The notes: generated by a model from the sequence alone, not told the origin. Positions 1 through 10,296 are shown, numbered from the stretch's first letter. The stretch is DNA of 31,777 nucleotides from Mycoemilia scoparia (GCA_027575805.1 JANBPU010000185.1:1-31777), one strand, 5' to 3'. Translations and numbers: made by a program.

Positions 1-71
1 TTTATATAAAATGCATTAGTATCATAGCACAAGCATAGACATTCACAGAGATATAGATGAAAAGTACTTAC

Positions 72-1134
72 AATAAGCAAAGACAAATAGAAATTCCCAA
101 AGCAGTATAACCTAGGGCAGGAACTATAGAGGCAAGCTTTTGGTAATTGTCTACATAATAATAATCCATATATCTTCCGTAAAAGTAAGAGTAGCAGCCA
201 GTTCTGATAGTAAATAGGACACGATCATTTATAATATTCAAAGCGCATCTACATAGATTTTGAATAGCATCAAGAAAAGTTCAAGAATTAGTCAATTGAA
301 TTATTTATATGCAGATTCAAGTGGTCATAGAACTGGTGTTGGTTGAACTTACATTAAATAGAACCCACTGGTTTTGCACATTCTGGAATAATTTTTTTCT
401 TCCTTCAATTCCGCAAATGGATTCTTGTCATTTTTCATATATGAAGCGTACCATGAGCCCAGAACAATGACAAAAGTAAAAGCATATTGGATGCAAATAA
501 GAGATAAAGTAGGCTATACACGCACATACATCCATAAAATTAATAAGCATGTCGGTTAGTGTTAGATATATTGCTTGTAGTATATAATATTCAAAGGAGA
601 TAAGGAAAATATGTATATATATATATATATATATATTTGATACTTGCCATATCATAGGGAATATCGCGAAGGACATAGCACAGCATAGAATAAGCAGCGA
701 TGATAATACAGCCACAAGCAAAAATAAAGAAAAATGCAATGTTATGGATTTTCGCCTACACAAACAATAAATTGGTTTTTGTAATTACATATTTGGGTTA
801 GTATAATCCAAATAATAACAATACTATTAGAAAGACGCACATCAGATTGTTCAAATTTAGTTATTTAAATAGTTACCTCAGCACCTAACACACTATTTTT
901 CTTACTTTCTGCAGCTTGTTTATCTTTCAATTCTTTCAAAGCCTTTTCGTAACCGGCCTTTTCCTCAAGAGTTTTAGCATTTTTGATCTTGTCATCCAAC
1001 ACATCTACACTTTTAATGTCTTTTACTGACTTTTCGTAAAATTCAGCATCTTTCTTTGGTTCTGGTGGCTTGCTAGCAGTTACTTTGACGACTTTTTTCT
1101 TGGGAACTCCTTTGGTTTTATTATCTCCAGCCAT
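72..1134 (-). CDS. Unrecognised multi-pass membrane protein, 5' part (partial)
   Basis: Four exons can be joined in frame: 1134-877, 755-648, 513-353 and 248-72; the last ends at a GTAAGT donor, so the gene continues beyond the left edge. The visible part is about 234 residues. Residues 1-86 are a Lys/Glu-rich, soluble, probably coiled-coil segment with no signal peptide. Hydrophobic spans follow at about 91-114 (IAFFFIFACGCII...), 124-148 (LICIQYAFTFVIVLG...) and near 212-234, with a weaker one around 172-185, so about four membrane helices are expected. A Tyr-rich stretch (YFYGRYMDYYYVDNY) precedes the last helix. Introns are 121, 134 and 104 nt. The second uses a GC donor, which is the only way I found to keep the frame. 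I do not recognise the family; membrane location is an inference from hydropathy. An AT-rich TATA-like run lies at about 1250-1266. Confidence 0.7.
514..647 (-). other. GC-AG intron inside the membrane-protein gene
   Basis: The upstream exon ends ATG and is followed by GCAAGT, the usual extended donor of GC-AG introns; the acceptor is TATAG followed by CCTACT. Using the nearby GT (ATGGCAA then GTATC) would shift the downstream hydrophobic frame out of phase. The intron contains an (AT)n run. This is an inference from frame and hydropathy continuity. Confidence 0.6.
614..636. repeat. (TA)n microsatellite within intron 2
   Basis: An uninterrupted run of alternating T and A of about 23 bp lies inside the GC-AG intron of the left-end membrane-protein gene. 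Confidence 0.9.
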
Positions 1135-2134
1135 TCTTTTTATATTGTTAGTACTGGATTAATATTGTTGACGATGAAGATTTAATGTTAGAATGGTGTT
1201 TGGAGTATGTAATGGTTCGAACTATGAGTATTTTAATAGCTTTGTCTTTATATATATTTATATATAGATGAGGGTGTTGATGCAAAAATAACAAATATTC
1301 AAGGAAATGGTGGTTTGCATAAATCTTTGGATAGAGATAGAGATAGAGAAAAAAATTTAATGCCAACTTAATAAGTCGGCATTGATTACAAGTATTTATA
1401 AGGGGCGTATGTATTATTCAATAGCATGCCTGTGGTGATGACTTATGCAAGCAGCTACTTTCATGCTTTTTTTGAACATACCATACATACAAGCTGCATT
1501 GAAGAATTAAGGCATAGAGTAAAATTTGGTACCAAAGAGACAAGAATCGATTTTTCGTGACTGATTAATAACAAGTTATTGATTTTTGATATATATATTG
1601 AAAGAGTCCCCTCTAAAAAGGTACTAGGATATTCCCTTGTATACTAGCCAATTGCCACCAAGACTCCCGCTAAAATATGTGGGTTATGTATGGTTTATGG
1701 GGAATGTGTGAGGATTCATACTGGTTCCCTTCTTAATGGATAACTTGCCAATATAGAAAGTGGGTTATGATTAAAAAGATTTTGATTTTTAAATAGGAAA
1801 GAAAAATAAATTGAACGATACGATGATAATGATAATGATGATTCGAGAAATCTATTAAATCGTATTTTTAATGTTATTAAAATCCATGCTATCACTCTTG
1901 CTCATTTTCTCAGAAGATGAACATTGAAAAAGATTTTAGATTGGACTGAAAATATATTAATAGGTGTTGGTACGTTCAGATAGCAGTTATTCTATATTGA
2001 ATCAAAAGTGAGACTCAATATGACCTGGTTGTGTATGATGGCCATACTCTAGGGAAATATACTTTAGAGAACTAAAATCAAATATTCTGTGGATAGGATA
2101 ATCTTTTGTGCTTTTTAATAGGGTAAGCATATGA

Positions 2135-2227
2135 ATATGGATCATAATTTTTGAAGTGAGAATGGTTATAGGGGAAATCCCAGCCAAATGAGCGACTCTA
2201 TAGCCCTTCAAAAATAACTACACATAT
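2135..2227 (-). mobile_element. MITE copy A (93-bp subfamily)
   Basis: A 93-bp element with imperfect terminal inverted repeats (ATATGGATCATAATTTTTGA... on the left, ...TCAAAAATAACTACACATAT on the right). Read on the minus strand it matches copy C (6944-7036) at all but four positions by eye, including the interior CATTTGGCTGGGATTTCCCC. It has no coding capacity, so movement would need a transposase supplied elsewhere. Confidence 0.85.
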
Positions 2228-2839
2228 GTGGCGGTACTTCATGCAGCCTTAGGTAAAAAGTGGCTATGCAGGAATTGCTTATGAAATTGCCTGCAGCTAG
2301 ATCAAAGCCTAAGCACCCTTACTTTCTACTATACATCTGATTCTAACTAAAATCAGGACATTTATATAAAGTAAAATACTGTATCAAGTTAATTGTATTA
2401 TTTGAAATTACATTGTCTCGGAATACAGATACTTTCTAATGACGGACCACTTGCTAGCTTCCAAGGATTAAAAATTCATTTTTCATTTTGTTGCAATGAC
2501 AATGTTGGTTTCATTAAAAAATTGATTAGTGTTCTCATTATACGTGTTTTGTTTATGACTAGATAAATTGTTAAGACTATTATCAAGATTAGAAGACATA
2601 TTTAGAGGTGCTTGGACTGGTAGTGATAGTGTGTTATATTTCTGGTTCGAAAACAGCCATAATATTAGTAGATGTGAGCGAATTAATCAAATTTCTTAAA
2701 AGTCCAGGACTCCAATTTCTCCCACTTCCATGGTTGACTTTACCCCCATCTTAATTCTCATCTCTAAATTTACCTCCACCAAACCGCTGGGAGGTCAATA
2801 ATACATCCTATTTGGAACATAGTTAGGATTATCAATGGC

Positions 2840-2960
2840 ATATGGGTAGCTATTTTTGAAGGGTGAACTTTTGCTAATAGACTGTGCTCTAACGTTTGGC
2901 TGTGATTGCCCTATAATTGTTGGCCACCAAATGGTACCCTTCAAAAATTATGATCCATAT
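2840..2960 (+). mobile_element. MITE copy B (121-bp subfamily, diverged)
   Basis: A 121-bp element bounded by ATATGGGTAGCTATTTTTGA and, at the right, TTCAAAAATTATGATCCATAT-like sequence, inverted with respect to each other over about 25 bp with a few mismatches. The interior shares GTTTGGCTGTGATTGCCCTA and a C-rich block with copies D and E, and its length equals theirs. Its greater sequence difference suggests an older insertion. Confidence 0.85.
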
Positions 2961-3479
2961 AGCACTTGGATGGATAAGCTTTATTCTCAGCACAGGTGAT
3001 GAAATATATACAATTTTATATTTTCTCTATCTTTTCCCTCTACAGCTATAATAATGCTATTTGCTTGGATTTATGGATGTCCAAAGAGTGTGATTCATTA
3101 TGGTTATTTTTAATGTCACTAAAGAATTTTCAGATGAGATGCTTAACTGAATTAAAATTGCCTGCACAACCTCTCAAATGTGGGGAGTATTTTTGTAAGT
3201 AGGAATCAACTCCGAATTCCACAAAGAGACACTTTTAAAATCAAGACATTCTACTTGAGAACAGCTTAGGAATCTCAACAGTCACAGAGAGAAAAAGCAG
3301 CGCAATTGGTGCAGCTCCATGTGAAGTTGAAAAGTTCAACTATCTGAGTTATTGTAAGAAACTCCAAAAATGTATAAAAGGATCTGCTATTGCCTCAAAA
3401 AATTTACCTTTACCTCTATTTAATACACTAAAATGATTACTAAAACAAGTACTCAGAAAAAGCTGGAAACCCACCAGAA

Positions 3480-3660
3480 ACCACCTTTATCTCTCACCCT
3501 CAGCCCATGTCAGTGGGTCAAACAGCAACATGCGCAATCTTGAGGATATGAACCCCCCCCCACTGGTAGTGGTGGTGGTGGGAGAGACCCCAGAACCAAC
3601 TGGCAGAGCTACTAGCTCCCACCCCAGTAGTGCTCTGAACCTAAAAAGGCCAATGACCTT
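3480..3660 (-). repeat. Possible tRNA-derived SINE-like element
   Basis: On the minus strand, TAGCTCTGCCAGTTGG (3611-3596) resembles a Pol III A box of the TAGCTCAGTTGG type with a 4-nt insertion. About 40 nt further on, GGTTCATATCC (3554-3544) matches the B-box consensus GGTTCRANTCC at all but one position. Between them lie a (CCA/GGT)n stretch and a run of ten C/G. A short T-run occurs downstream on the same strand, near 3460. No cloverleaf for a functional tRNA can be drawn, and I see no second copy in this window, so this is tentative. Confidence 0.3.
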
Positions 3661-4875
3661 TTTGTTTAAAAGTAAGAAAAGATAAATGGTCTTGTGCCAA
3701 AACTAGTATTGTATTGGCATCAAAAGTCCAATTCTAATATGGAAATTGAATGGGACTAGAAGAACAACCGAACTCTGGAACCATGCACAGAAAGTGCACA
3801 GAAATCAAATGTGATTTCAGGTTGCAAGTTTTTTATTCTTTGTATATACCCATTTAATTGTTATAATTATATAACATGGCCAAACACTGTGACCATGGTG
3901 TTGCATTTTAAATTTATTTGTTGATATTTATATAAATAAATTGTCAAAAACCATTTGTTTATGCAAATTTAATATTTTTCTAGTTATGACAATAAATGCA
4001 TTAGATTCTAAAATAGTAACACCGACAGAGTATGAACAGAATTTCAACTATAAATTGCAACAACATTTAATAACAATTAAATACAATCTAATCATGTACT
4101 GGTTAATTACCAGCGATTGCTCTAATTCAAAACTCCATGTGTAGCCAAAATAATAAAATATCCAAGCTGTTGTGAAAACCTCTGAAAATATATAAAAGGG
4201 TCGACTTTTGTCAGGGCATTATGCCTTTGGCGTCTTCAATAATTTTAAATCGCATATTATTTCAAACTACCCAATATGAATTGAAACAGGATTAAAAGCT
4301 CATCCAAGACTATTATTTGGCTTAATTCATCATGGACTTTTTAGAAAAGGTCTAAAATACCAAAAGAACCCTCCTATTACTGCTACTGCTAGTATTGTGA
4401 ATGCGTAAAACAAGCCAGATCTCAATTCTTGCGACAATCAAAAAACAAAGACACGAACCGAACTCCTTTATGGAAAGGGAAAAGGCTTGGCCAGTTTGAA
4501 GTGGGGGTATTTTAGATCCAACTATTATACTCAATGAGCGAGCCCAATGTAATTACAAGGACTTTTGTTTAATGCGGTATTATGTATATAATCTCAACTT
4601 TATAGCTGGTTACTCTGATATAGCTGCAAGGTATTTAATGAAGAAATTACTCCTATTTTTGTTACCAAATGGCTTTAACTAGCAAAGTAAGCATCAGCAC
4701 ACTTTTTATCATTTGAAAGACAGTATTGCATTACATATTACACTTTCCAGTAGTAGTGCTAGCTTTGAAAGGACTGTTGTGGTATGTTAGGTTTGTATAT
4801 TTTCAAATGTGCTCAAGACCAAACTATGAAAACGGTCATGCAAAGTAACAGAGAGTGGGTGAGAGCAAGAAAAAT

Positions 4876-6380
4876 CTAACTCAATTCAATATTCCTAGAG
4901 TATACATTTCTCAGCACACTCCGCAATGCCGATACATATGTCGATCTATTTACTTTGTTCTTGAGTGTAATGTGTTTGAGATTAGGAAACATCATGAAGA
5001 ATTTAACCAACTTGACAATCTCTGGATTATCGTTGATATCATCATCATTATCATTGTTGTTGTTGTGGTGGTGGTGATAACGGTTGTGATAAGAGGTGTT
5101 GAAGGAGGTGGAGATTCTAAACCTAAATTCGATACCTAATTTTTCAATAGACTCAACAACTTTAACAACACCCTCCTGACCTGTCGTCGTCGTCGTCACT
5201 ACTTGGTCAATTCCATCCAACGAAGACAGAGAGAAATTAAACTCCTCAAGATGTGGAAATATTTGAGGAATAACCAAAAATACAAGAGGAGTAAATTGGA
5301 AATTCAAGAGATTTAAATTTTTCAAATTCAGGGATTGTGGTGGAGGAGTATTATTGGAGATAGTGGTAGTTAATATGTCTTGGGGATATATTTTCTTGTT
5401 ATTAAGCCAATAATCATCATCATCATAACAAGTTCTTTCAGAGATGTTTAAGATGGAAGATAATTGTTGTAATAGCAGTAAGTCTCCGTCATTTGGTAAA
5501 AGTTGATTGCTAGGTTTTTTAACAATGAAATTTTCCAGCCCGTTTTCGAAGGTGTTTAGTAGCTGCAATGACTGGGATATGTTCTTTGCAAAATGTTTGT
5601 CAGTTACTATGATGAAACTATCGATAATTAATGATTTGAGCTTGGGACAATATTCTGCGATTGTGGGTATCCAGTTTGGAGTGATGTATGTGACTGTTAA
5701 ACTCTGTAGGTTAGCAAATTTCTCTGGGTGTGGCTGGATATTGTCGAATATTGAATCATAAAATTCTATAGTATCGGTTGGGATTTGGCCTAATGATGGT
5801 AGAGGATGGATTTTCACATTGTATTTGAGGGCATTTAGGTTTGGGAATAATATCCTGGTGTGATTAATCGTTAGTTGGTCGTAGTAAAGCAAATCAGTTG
5901 CCGTTATGGTGTTCCAGTCTGAGATTGTGAGTTCAAATGTCTTTATATTTGGATACACTTTCTTGGATCTAGAACCAAGCACTAATGTGTTGCTGCTGGT
6001 GGTGTCTATGGTTGGTATGTTTTTCAGGCCCAATAGTTTTGTGAGGCTGAGAGATTCAAGTGCTTGTAAATTGTCAAGGATTTGGATTATTGGAATTGGA
6101 GTGTTTTTTACCGAAATCGCCAGATGCCTTAAAGTTCTGGATATGCTTGTATGGAATATCTGGACTATATTTCCTGGATTACTGATATCAAGGAAGGCTA
6201 AGTCTTGTATCTGTGGATTCAGTGATAAGAATATCTCGACACCATCAAATTCATTCCCACCACAAACCACGGTTAATGTCTTGAGGTTATGATAGCTTTG
6301 TAGTTGTATTCCATTGTTGGTGAGATGTTTGGTATTGTTGATAATCATAGTCTTAACCACATCTCCATACTTTCTCAACA

Positions 6381-6417
<37 letters not shown>

Positions 6418-6654
6418 GTTGCTGCTCAGGCGAGTATATAGAAACTGATTGGGTTCAAACTTTCTAGGAACAATGGTGAGTCTTGCAGGGATACATATCA
6501 CTTCAAATAAATAATCACTGACCGCAATTCTCCAATCTTCAGATATTTGCATAAGACCAAGTAATGTGCTCCTATCATTGAATCGATGAAAATATTGGCA
6601 TAATTCATTCTTGAGAGATTTAGTAAAACCTGTATTAGTGAGAGTAGTGTCCAT
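4876..6654 (-). CDS. F-box / leucine-rich-repeat-like protein
   Basis: A single-exon protein of 592 residues. The first about 50 residues (SLKNELCQYFHRF..STLLGLMQISEDWR..VSDYLFEVICI) have the Leu/Trp spacing of an F-box, the Skp1-binding motif of SCF ubiquitin ligase adaptors. The rest alternates short helices and Leu/Ile strands in the irregular RNI-like style (LKTLTVVCGGNEFDG, LQSLTVTYITPNW, CPKLKSLIID, FPHLEEFNFSLS), expected to form the substrate-recognition solenoid. An Asp run sits at about residues 79-92. The open frame extends upstream to an ATG at 6777, but that ATG lies only about 12 nt from a TATA box, so a transcript starting 25-30 nt downstream would exclude it; the ATG at 6654 also begins the F-box-like part. 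Large F-box/LRR families are common in Mucoromycota. The substrate is unknown. Confidence 0.7.
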
Positions 6655-6788
6655 TGTATGTATGTGTGTATAAAAATTAAATAAACAAATGATTGAAATT
6701 TGGAAAGCAATTGTTAGCGTGAGAGAGAAAGAGAGAAAAGGGGTTTTTCTCGAAAATTGCCCAACACAATTTGTCATGAATCTATTCC

Positions 6789-6805
6789 TATATAAACCCT
6801 AACCC
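6789..6805 (-). promoter_or_regulatory. TATA box overlapping a telomere-like box
   Basis: TATATAAA (6789-6796) is followed directly by AAACCCTAACCCC on the plus strand; read toward the gene this is GGGGTTAGGGTTTATATA. The element is about 135 bp upstream of the preferred F-box-gene start. TTAGGG/AAACCCTAA motifs are known binding sites of Myb-type telomere-binding factors in fungal and plant promoters; that role here is inferred. Confidence 0.5.
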
Positions 6806-6943
6806 CACGCTTTTCCATAAATGTCGATCATTAAACAATCTCTCAACAAGAAAAATAACAATGGTAACAGTATATCAAAAAGTGGGGGCTAAGGAAAGAA
6901 CCCTAAAATTAAAAAGATACAGAAAATTGATAATTAATAAAAG

Positions 6944-7036
6944 ATATGAGTAGTTATTTTTGAAGGGCTATAGAGTCGCACATTTGGCTGGGATTTCCCC
7001 TATAACCATTCTCACTTCAAAAATCACGATCCATAT
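6944..7036 (+). mobile_element. MITE copy C (93-bp subfamily)
   Basis: A 93-bp element starting ATATGAGTAGTTATTTTTGA and ending CACGATCCATAT. It is nearly identical to copy A in opposite orientation (four differences by eye). It directly abuts copy D, sharing a single ATAT at 7033-7036. It lies in the intergenic stretch between the F-box-like and bHLH genes. Confidence 0.87.
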
Positions 7037-7153
7037 GGGCGATAATTTTTGAAGAGTATCTTTTGGGGACTAATGATTATAGGAGTAATCGCAGCCAAAT
7101 GGATGTCCAGTTTTACTAGTAAACTTTCACCCTTCAAAAATTATCGCCCATAT
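7033..7153 (-). mobile_element. MITE copy D (121-bp subfamily)
   Basis: A 121-bp element with the best-preserved inverted ends in the window: ATATGGGCGATAATTTTTGA at the left and its exact complement at the right, perfect over about 22 bp. On the minus strand the interior CATTTGGCTGCGATTACTCC and the TTTTACTAGTAAA motif match copy E. A short open frame crossing it is a by-product and not a gene. Confidence 0.88.
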
Positions 7154-7575
7154 GGCCAAAGTTCACAAGGCTTTGGGAAAAATGGGTTCCCAGCAGTTGT
7201 TTATAAAATATCTGGTGATTGGGCCAAAAGCTTTGTGAAACATGGCCTTTTGCCTGAGGTGTTGTGAATTCTGATCACATCCTCTCATAATAAAAAGGGT
7301 TAGGCTCTAAATAAACCGGTTTTGAAACTTGAACCAGCCAATAAACTAAAACTAACAATAATACTTGCATTTCATGATCCCAAATTACTTTCAAGCATAA
7401 TAGAATACACCATCATCATTATTGTGTTAAAACAGTACCCAAATAAATAAAACTTGGTTGCAAATATAAACAAGAGAGATTAATATTAAACAAGATTCAA
7501 AAGAACACCGGTGGTGATATAATAACAAACACAAATATATGTAAATTTCTCACAAAACAAAACAACATCAAGGAT

Positions 7576-10296
7576 CTATGGAGAACTAACTGCAATATTC
7601 AATCCTGATGAAGAAGCAGCCGAAGTCGAAGTCAAAGATCCTGACGCAGATGATGAAGATGAATTATCTAACCCCGAAATCGACGACATTTTCAACTTTT
7701 CAGGCAAACCATCATCATCATCATCATCATCATCATCATTCTCTTCTTCTTTATTACTCTCCAACGACTTTGGTGCTACCACATCCTCCTTATTTTTATC
7801 ACCACGATCACCACCACCACCACCACCACCATTTTGTTGTTTCAACTTTTCACATTCCTTTTCCAGCTCACAATTTTTCTTTTCAAGCTTATCAATATAC
7901 GAAATCGCTTGATTCAACAAATAAATTTTCGACAACAATTTGGGATTAAGTCCTGGTAATTTAGTTTTCAACTGCTCAAAGCTTTGTTTCAAAGAATCGC
8001 GTCGTTTTTGCTCGGCATGTTTATGTGATGTTCTGCGTTGCTCCAATCCCGAAAACAAATCAAATTTATAGTTCAAACCCAACTCATCAGTTTTACCTTC
8101 TAATATGTTTTGATAATTTGATTTTGTTGCCAATCTCGATATAACATGGTTTGGATCTTGGGGGGTTAAAGATGGGGTTGTTGAAACTGTGCCGCCACCA
8201 CCACCACCACCACCACCACCACCAGTTGCTGCTGCTGCACCAGAATCATTAGGTTGGCCAGTAGCAGCAGTATTAACTACTACGGTATTATTGTTTCCAG
8301 CATCACTGTTGGCTGATGACGACATTGAAGGTTCTCCAAGAAATGTAGTAGCTGGTTTTGGTTGAAGTCCTCGGGGCGTAATAGGTTTAAGTGCATTCGA
8401 AGATGAAGGCGGTGCTGTTTTGAAATCACTAGGAGATGGCGCAATTGCAGTTGGACCAAGTGGTGAAGGTTGCGGACCTGATCCTGGAGATTTTAATATA
8501 TTGGGGTATATTGTCATATGAGGTCGGGGAGATTTAGTTGATAATGCATTGGCTTTACTTGATCTCCTTGACCTTTTTCCTCCACCAGGTTTACTACTTG
8601 GCTCCCCATCATTATTATCAGCACGGACTCTAGATCCTATTATCGAGGTATCAATATGGGCAGAGGTTGATGACTTCCGACGACCACGCTTCCTGTTTAT
8701 ACCAGCTTGGGAATCAATATTAAGAAGAGGCGGTGAGTTACCAATAATATGCTTTCCAGGTGGTTCCGACTGAACAGCTGATATAGAGTGCCTGGTAGTC
8801 GTGCTTCGATTAATAGAATCCAAAAAATTGAACCCATTGAATGCACCATCACCATTACTGGTACTGGCACCACCGCTATTTGTGACAATATTCGACGGCA
8901 CAATGACAGCTCCAGAGGTTCCTGAAGAATTTGTAATAGAGTCCAAGGGCAATTCATGAGCTGAATATGGAAGGTTGAGAAGAGATGCAGGGGTCACTGG
9001 GTTTGCAGAAATCATGTGATGATGCTGTTGATGTGAACCTTTTTGGGTATTGCTAACACCGCCGCCACCGCCTCCACTATTGCTAAGCTGTTTCGTTGTG
9101 GATTGATCAGAGGCAGTTCTAAGCATGTCGCGACTAACATTAGATGGAACTCCTCCAGCCATAAGTTGCTGGTGGTGCTGGTGTGCTAGTTGATGCAAGG
9201 TAGTTGAACTGGCATTATTACTGTTACTTATAGCCGTAAACATTGGGCTAGAGTTAGTAGAAGGACCGCCACTGTGGCTCAATAGCGCCCCGGAAAGTAG
9301 ATCCAGACTAAACTCTTCTGCACTGTTGCATTTTGTTGACGATGAATCATGCAGTGATGCGCTCGAAGTTAAAAAGTCAAAGACTTGTTGGTTGGCTGTG
9401 GAGGAGGCGGCGGCGGCGGCTGCAGAAACAGACGATGATGATGACGTCGCACCACCAGTCAATTCAAATGTACTTGATGCAGCTTGTTCATTAATACTGG
9501 ATAACTTTGGGGTTGTCCTGAAGTTCACTGAATGGTGGTGATGGTAGCCAGGTCTTCCGATTGGTTTTGTAAACCCACTACCATATCCCCCTGAAGCAGT
9601 TATTGAGTTGGGCCAATGCGCTGAGTGTCTTTTTTGCAAAGCAACCGAAAAAGGAACGTTGTTGATAGATGCAGCAGCCGCCGCCGCTGCTGCTGCCGCC
9701 GCTACGGCTGCACTATTTGAACCACCACCATTGCCATTATTCTTGGATGGGCTTGGGTTTAGTTGATGGTAGCTACTATTGGATTGAGGACCAAGCGCAG
9801 GTGAGGTTAGTGGAGAAAATCCGTGTTTTCCTTTGGATGTATTACCCACCACACTATTATTATTTTGTGGGGCGAAGCCTGGCGTGGTAAATGTTTCTGC
9901 GGGCGAAGCATGGATAGCAGGGCTGTAGCCACAGTTTGACTGGTTGGCACTGGGAGATAACAAGGGTGTCAAAACTTGAGCTATATGGGCAATTTGCTCA
10001 TCAGTTAGGTTTGAGGTCGAGATCGAAGCCAAGGAACCAATGTTTCCAAGCGAGTGACCTCGGATGTGTTGGTGGTGTTGTTGTTGTTGGCTGTTGAGAG
10101 TGTGGCCATTATTGGGAGTATTAGTGCTACCATTATTATTAGTATTGTTACCAGTAGTAGGATCAGTAGTTAGAGAGTAGGCTTGAATAGATTGTTGATA
10201 TTGTTGGATGCTCGTATTCGTCGTCGTTGCTGTTGTTGGCTGAGATCCTTGATGATGATGCTGTTGGTACTGGTGGAAATTATGGTGGTTATCCAT
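7576..10296 (-). CDS. bHLH-leucine-zipper transcription factor, Q/S/N/G-rich
   Basis: A single-exon protein of 906 residues, probably nuclear. The basic helix-loop-helix begins near residue 754 (TSHKHAEQKRRDSLKQSFEQ), has a short loop (PGLNPKLLSK) and a second helix (IYLLNQAISYIDKLEKKNCE), then runs into a heptad zipper (LEKECEKLKQQ) ending about residue 826. The basic region has the His-x3-Glu-x3-Arg pattern of Myc/Max/USF-type factors that contact CACGTG E-boxes, so it likely dimerises and binds E-box DNA. The first about 750 residues are disordered, with His/Gln, Ala, Ser and Gly runs and basic patches (RKRGRRKSS, GKRSRRSSK) that could be nuclear signals. An Asp run and Ser-rich tail follow the zipper. 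The start is the ATG at 10296; a longer frame exists only if a TTG is used. Targets are unknown. Confidence 0.88.
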   Translation of the reverse strand: MDNHHNFHQYQQHHHQGSQPTTATTTNTSIQQYQQSIQAYSLTTDPTTGNNTNNNGSTNTPNNGHTLNSQQQQHHQHIRGHSLGNIGSLASISTSNLTDEQIAHIAQVLTPLLSPSANQSNCGYSPAIHASPAETFTTPGFAPQNNNSVVGNTSKGKHGFSPLTSPALGPQSNSSYHQLNPSPSKNNGNGGGSNSAAVAAAAAAAAAAASINNVPFSVALQKRHSAHWPNSITASGGYGSGFTKPIGRPGYHHHHSVNFRTTPKLSSINEQAASSTFELTGGATSSSSSVSAAAAAASSTANQQVFDFLTSSASLHDSSSTKCNSAEEFSLDLLSGALLSHSGGPSTNSSPMFTAISNSNNASSTTLHQLAHQHHQQLMAGGVPSNVSRDMLRTASDQSTTKQLSNSGGGGGGVSNTQKGSHQQHHHMISANPVTPASLLNLPYSAHELPLDSITNSSGTSGAVIVPSNIVTNSGGASTSNGDGAFNGFNFLDSINRSTTTRHSISAVQSEPPGKHIIGNSPPLLNIDSQAGINRKRGRRKSSTSAHIDTSIIGSRVRADNNDGEPSSKPGGGKRSRRSSKANALSTKSPRPHMTIYPNILKSPGSGPQPSPLGPTAIAPSPSDFKTAPPSSSNALKPITPRGLQPKPATTFLGEPSMSSSANSDAGNNNTVVVNTAATGQPNDSGAAAATGGGGGGGGGGGTVSTTPSLTPQDPNHVISRLATKSNYQNILEGKTDELGLNYKFDLFSGLEQRRTSHKHAEQKRRDSLKQSFEQLKTKLPGLNPKLLSKIYLLNQAISYIDKLEKKNCELEKECEKLKQQNGGGGGGGDRGDKNKEDVVAPKSLESNKEEENDDDDDDDDDGLPEKLKMSSISGLDNSSSSSASGSLTSTSAASSSGLNIAVSSP

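Larger units (their letters stand above)
1135..4875. other. Gene-poor intergenic region
   Basis: About 3.7 kb with no open frame that looks coding; the short frames present lack domain-like sequence or splice partners. It holds the upstream region of the left-end membrane-protein gene (TATA-like AT run about 1250-1266), two MITEs (2135-2227 and 2840-2960), a possible tRNA-derived SINE near 3480-3660 with a C-run and CCA/GGT repeats, and the 3' flank of the F-box-like gene. I see nothing else to name. Confidence 0.7.

Noticed and set aside
4352..4534. 60-codon minus-strand frame near 4.4 kb
   Set aside because: Composition is unremarkable, no splice partners or domain, and nearby frames carry stops.
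6655..6777. Upstream ATG extending the F-box-like protein by 41 hydrophobic residues (apparent signal anchor)
   Set aside because: It lies about 12 nt from a TATA box, so the transcript should start after it; the F-box-like part begins at the next ATG.
2135..7153. CRISPR-like or tandem array from repeated TTTTTGAAG motifs
   Set aside because: The motifs occur as inverted pairs at element ends, irregularly spaced across the window, in a eukaryotic genome.
7049..7267. 72-codon open frame across the MITE pair
   Set aside because: Most of it is MITE copy D; no conserved protein feature.
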